A stretch of DNA of 8,272 bases from JAIOPA01 sp046076045. Lineage in GTDB: Bacteria; Eisenbacteria; RBG-16-71-46. The stretch covers positions 1 through 8,272 of the forward strand of contig JBJTRI010000184.1 in NCBI GenBank assembly GCA_046076045.1. The letters run 5' to 3'. Positions 5,973 to 8,272 of the stretch are shown here, piece after piece; the first letter of the stretch is position 1; the number at the start of each line of letters is the position of its first letter. The position numbers and the translations under genes were made by a program. The notes beneath the pieces were generated by a model. It was given only the letters and a program-made list of their open reading frames with translations. It was not told the origin of the DNA and ran no database searches.

Positions 5973-5992
5973 GGGGGCGGGCGGGGGTGGGG
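5973..5992 (+). other. G-quadruplex motif in the amylase leader
   Basis: Four G-runs of 5, 3, 5 and 4 bases are separated by single bases (C, C, T), at 5973-5977, 5979-5981, 5983-5987 and 5989-5992. This meets the strictest G3+N1 quadruplex pattern. It begins 11 bases upstream of the amylase ATG and lies on the template strand for that gene, so the mRNA leader is C-rich instead. Folding is inferred. Confidence 0.6.
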
Positions 5993-6019
5993 CGCCCGGG
6001 CGGCGCGCACGACCCCATG

Positions 6020-6049
6020 AGCTTACCTTGCGGGGCGGGCGGGGTTGAA
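6020..6049 (-). promoter_or_regulatory. Weak candidate promoter of the amylase gene
   Basis: On the minus strand, TTCAAC (6049-6044) is followed after 18 bases by TAAGCT (6025-6020). Each box matches the sigma-70 consensus at only half its positions. The placement, about 60 bases before the start codon and after the terminator of the OPT gene, is sensible. Low confidence. Confidence 0.22.
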
Positions 6050-6064
6050 GCCCTCGTTGCGAAC

Positions 6065-6098
6065 GAGCCCCCGCGGACCGAGGGGTCCACGGGGGCTC
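6065..6098 (-). terminator. Hairpin terminator of the OPT transporter gene
   Basis: Bases 6065-6079 pair with 6084-6098 around a 4-base loop (GAGG on the + strand): 9 bp, one odd position, then 5 bp. The odd position (C6074/A6089) is a G-U pair in minus strand RNA but a C-A mismatch in + strand RNA, so it fits the minus-strand OPT gene, whose stop lies 18 bases away. No T-run follows. Confidence 0.75.
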
Positions 6099-6116
6099 GG
6101 GGGGTGCGTCAGGTGC

Positions 6117-8096
6117 CTACTTGCCGGCGGCGAGCCCGATGGCGGTGGCCAGCATGGCCAGCATGGCCTTGATGAGCGACTCGCCCGCCACGAGACCCGA
6201 GGCGAGCGGGATGTTGTAGCGCTCCTGCTGCTCGGGCTTCCAGCGCGCCCACAGCCACGCGATCACGGCGCCGATCGAGAACGCGAGTGCGTTGCTGAAG
6301 AACACGACCCAGCCCAGGCCGAGCCCCATCGAGGACGGCAGCCAGGTGCGCGCCTTGGGGAACGAGCGCTCGAGCACCGGGAGCAGGATGCCGAGCAGTG
6401 CGCCGATCACGATCGCCCACCGGGCCGACATGGGCAGGCTCTCGATGCCGTTCGACAGCACCTGCGCGACCGCGACCCACGACTGCGTGGCGGGCAGCGG
6501 GTACTTGTCGAGCGCGGCGGCGTTGGGGATGAGCAGGTACCACGCCGGGACCACGGCGAGGGTGCCGAACACGATGCCGATGGACTGCGCGATGAACTGC
6601 TTGCGCGGGTTGGCACCGAGCAGGTAGCCGCTCTTGAGGTCGATGAGTAGGTCGGCCGACGACGCCGCGCTGTTCGCGCCTGCACCCGCCGACATGAGGT
6701 TGTGCGTCACGTTGCCGGGCGAGAGCACCGCGAACAGCAGCTGCATGACCTTGCCCATGGCGCCGATCGGCGTGGTGTCGGTCTCGCCCGTGGCGCGGCT
6801 GGCGACCATGGACAGCACGAACGACATCGCGACCGCGATGAGCCCCGCCCACCAGTGGATCCGGAACGCGATCATGAGCACGATCACCATGGCGATGGTG
6901 ATGGGCACCATGCCGGCCACGAACCAGCCGTTCGGGACCTCGATGGCCGCCATGCGCGCGTCGGCGTCGTCCTTGGGCTGCGCGTTCGCGGCCGGACCCC
7001 GGCGCAGCACCGTGAACGAGCGTGCGACCGTGCGCCACTGCAGCGCGAGCGCGGCGAGGCTGGCGAATACCATCATCGAGGTGCCGCCCCACAGCGCCCA
7101 GTTGCGCGGGTGGAAGAACGCCCCGCCGCCCGCGGTCGGGATGGAGGCGATGTAGCCCTGCACGCCGGCGTTGGCGGCGTCCACCGACTGCAGCCACGGC
7201 GCGATCACGAAGTACAGCAGCGACGAGGCCGCCAGCATGGACAGCGAGACGCGCAGCCCCACGATCATGCCGGCCGAGATGAGCAGCACGCTGGGTTCGA
7301 ACCCGAACCCGATCATGGGCTTGCCGGCGAGCAGCCGGAAGCCCTGCTCGGGCACCTGCTCGGGCAGGTGGACGTTGAACAACCGCGTGCGCATGAACTC
7401 GAAGAACCGGCCGAGTGCGGCGAACTGGTCCTCGGCGGTGTTGAGGATGCCGACCAGGGTGCCCGTGAACAGGCCGGCGACGAGCGCGTAGGCCTTCTTG
7501 AGCGCGTCCCCACCGCGGCTGTAGAGGCTGCGCAGGGTGGCGGCGGCCGCGATGCCCGAGGGGAACGGCAACTGCTCCTGGTTGATGAGCTGGCGCTTCA
7601 TGGGGATGGCCAGCCACACGCCGAGCGCGCCGGTCACGAGGGTGAACGAGGTCACCACCCACCACGGCTGGTGCTGGTGCGCCGGGTCGAGCAGCAGCAG
7701 CGCGCCGAACGCGGTCGCGATGGTGGCCCCCGTGGAGTAGCCGGCGGCCGACGCGGTGCTCTGCATGCAGTTGTTCTCGAGCACCGACATGTTGCTCACC
7801 GCCCGCCCGAGCACGGTGCGGATGGTGTTCCAGATCACGAACGACAGCACGCACGAGGTGATGGCGACGCCGAACGACCACCCGACCTTGAGCGTGGTGT
7901 ACAGGTTCGAGATGGACATGAGCATGCCGAGCACCGCGCCCATGGCGACCGCGCGGAACGTGAGCTGCGGCATGCGGTCGCCCATGTAACAGGTCTCGTA
8001 CCAGTACCGGTCCTTCTCGGCCGGGCTGGCGTCGTCCGGCAGCGGCACGAACTCCGGTGGCAGGTCGGGGTACTCGTTCGGGGGGGTGGCGGCCAT
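6117..8096 (-). CDS. OPT-family oligopeptide transporter (659 aa)
   Basis: A polytopic inner-membrane protein of the OPT/YSL superfamily, which imports small peptides or metal-chelate complexes, usually with protons. After a soluble N-terminus (1-42) many hydrophobic segments follow. Family-typical stretches are LTFRAVAMGAVLG (45-57), SNLYTTLKVGWSFG (63-76), NNCMQSTASAAGYSTGA (108-124), LPFPSGIAAAATLRS (176-190), RATGETDTTPIGAMGKVMQL (434-453) and the Ser/Ala/Gly-rich AGAGANSAASSADLLIDLKSGYLLGANPRKQF (470-501). Length is normal for the bacterial OPT branch. A charged insert (RRGPAANAQPKDDADAR, 365-381) is probably a cytoplasmic loop. ATG 8096 is preceded by GAGGAG (8105-8100) at a short 3-base spacing, like that of nfeD. 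The gene looks monocistronic, with a promoter candidate at 8151-8179 and a terminator at 6065-6098. The substrate (peptide versus metal-chelate) cannot be told from sequence alone. Confidence 0.93.
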   Translation of the reverse strand: MAATPPNEYPDLPPEFVPLPDDASPAEKDRYWYETCYMGDRMPQLTFRAVAMGAVLGMLMSISNLYTTLKVGWSFGVAITSCVLSFVIWNTIRTVLGRAVSNMSVLENNCMQSTASAAGYSTGATIATAFGALLLLDPAHQHQPWWVVTSFTLVTGALGVWLAIPMKRQLINQEQLPFPSGIAAAATLRSLYSRGGDALKKAYALVAGLFTGTLVGILNTAEDQFAALGRFFEFMRTRLFNVHLPEQVPEQGFRLLAGKPMIGFGFEPSVLLISAGMIVGLRVSLSMLAASSLLYFVIAPWLQSVDAANAGVQGYIASIPTAGGGAFFHPRNWALWGGTSMMVFASLAALALQWRTVARSFTVLRRGPAANAQPKDDADARMAAIEVPNGWFVAGMVPITIAMVIVLMIAFRIHWWAGLIAVAMSFVLSMVASRATGETDTTPIGAMGKVMQLLFAVLSPGNVTHNLMSAGAGANSAASSADLLIDLKSGYLLGANPRKQFIAQSIGIVFGTLAVVPAWYLLIPNAAALDKYPLPATQSWVAVAQVLSNGIESLPMSARWAIVIGALLGILLPVLERSFPKARTWLPSSMGLGLGWVVFFSNALAFSIGAVIAWLWARWKPEQQERYNIPLASGLVAGESLIKAMLAMLATAIGLAAGK

Positions 8097-8150
8097 GGAC
8101 TCCTCGCGGGATCGGCGGGACGTTGCGGTGGACCCGGATGCGACCGCGTC

Positions 8151-8179
8151 AGGCTAGGCCGCGAGCGCGCGGCCCGCAA
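8151..8179 (-). promoter_or_regulatory. Candidate sigma-70-type promoter of the OPT gene
   Basis: On the minus strand TTGCGG (8179-8174), a 17-base spacer, then TAGCCT (8156-8151). The most conserved bases (TTG of -35; TA and final T of -10) are present and the spacer is ideal. Transcription would begin near 8144 and leave a leader of about 48 bases before ATG 8096. Not proven, but the best promoter match in the window. Confidence 0.4.
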
Positions 8180-8180
8180 T

Positions 8181-8272
8181 GCCCGAATGCACGAGCGCCA
8201 CAGGAACCAGGGTTCCCCGGCAATCGGAGGAAAGGCGGGCTCAGTGCGAGGGTTCAGACTCCCCGACCTTTA
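8181..8272. other. Unassigned tail at the right edge
   Basis: This 92-base tail lies upstream of the OPT promoter. A + strand frame from ATG 8187 stays open to the window end, and an in-frame GTG at 8244 follows GGAGGAAAGG (8226-8235, with GGAGG 13 bases away, which is long). Either could be the start of a divergent gene, but too little is present to call one. A short inverted repeat GGAACC-AG-GGTTCC lies at 8203-8216. Confidence 0.3.

Noticed and set aside
4415..6172. Long open frame on the + strand (585 codons) opposite the amylase
   Set aside because: It lies antisense to a clear GH13 gene, is filled with Arg, Gly, Val and Ala as expected from GC-rich shadow frames, and has no recognisable domain or ribosome-binding site.
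6109..7881. 590-codon minus-strand frame within the OPT gene
   Set aside because: Composition is His, Arg and Ala-rich, with no membrane segments, and it overlaps a well-supported transporter in another frame.
8226..8272. RNase P RNA start (GAGGAAAG...GGGCTC resemblance)
   Set aside because: The conserved AGTCC core is replaced by AGGCG, the later sequence lacks the usual following elements, and the window ends before any confirming helix.
8240..8272. tRNA T-arm-like GAGGG-TTCAGAC-TCCCC near the end
   Set aside because: The stem has a mismatch, and no acceptor, D-arm or anticodon arm is present upstream.

Overview
The window is very GC-rich and densely coded, with short gaps. It looks like chromosomal DNA of a Gram-negative bacterium. 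An outer-membrane beta-barrel protein (DUF3078 type) and a secreted amylase ending in a FlgD-like/T9SS-like C-terminal domain (PNPF...GRRVRTL...WDGRDEAG...GLYLVR) suggest the FCB superphylum or a GC-rich relative such as Candidatus Eisenbacteria or Gemmatimonadota. That assignment is inferred from domain style and composition, not shown. I see no rRNA, tRNA, CRISPR array, transposase or phage gene.

Layout. 1-1241 (+): the end of a DoxX-family membrane protein, then a DUF3078-type outer-membrane protein whose better start is GTG 225, not ATG 195. 1258-1296: a long perfect hairpin between convergent genes. 1309-2723 (-): an nfeD-qmcA operon encoding a short NfeD membrane/OB-fold protein and a stomatin/QmcA-like SPFH protein, with an intercistronic hairpin. 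2724-2947: a divergent control region. 2948-3250 (+): a 100-residue protein with a Lys/Thr-rich basic tail and a DUF2934 domain, followed by a hairpin at 3267-3302. 3326-5962 (-): a secreted multidomain GH13 alpha-amylase. 5963-6116: a leader with a strong G-quadruplex motif on the + strand, plus the hairpin that ends the next gene. 6117-8096 (-): an OPT-family oligopeptide transporter. 8097-8272: its promoter region and a short unassigned tail running off the window.

Functionally, nfeD and qmcA form a recognised membrane-quality-control pair. The amylase (extracellular glucan breakdown) and the OPT transporter (peptide or metal-chelate uptake) both fit a heterotrophic scavenger, but each appears to have its own promoter and terminator. 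I found no convincing undescribed multi-gene system. The most useful second looks are the amylase with its altered GH13 motifs and extra C-terminal domains, the DUF2934 protein with a histone-H1-like tail, the G-quadruplex in the amylase leader, and a consistent style of U-tract-less terminator hairpin with strand-specific G-U pairs.
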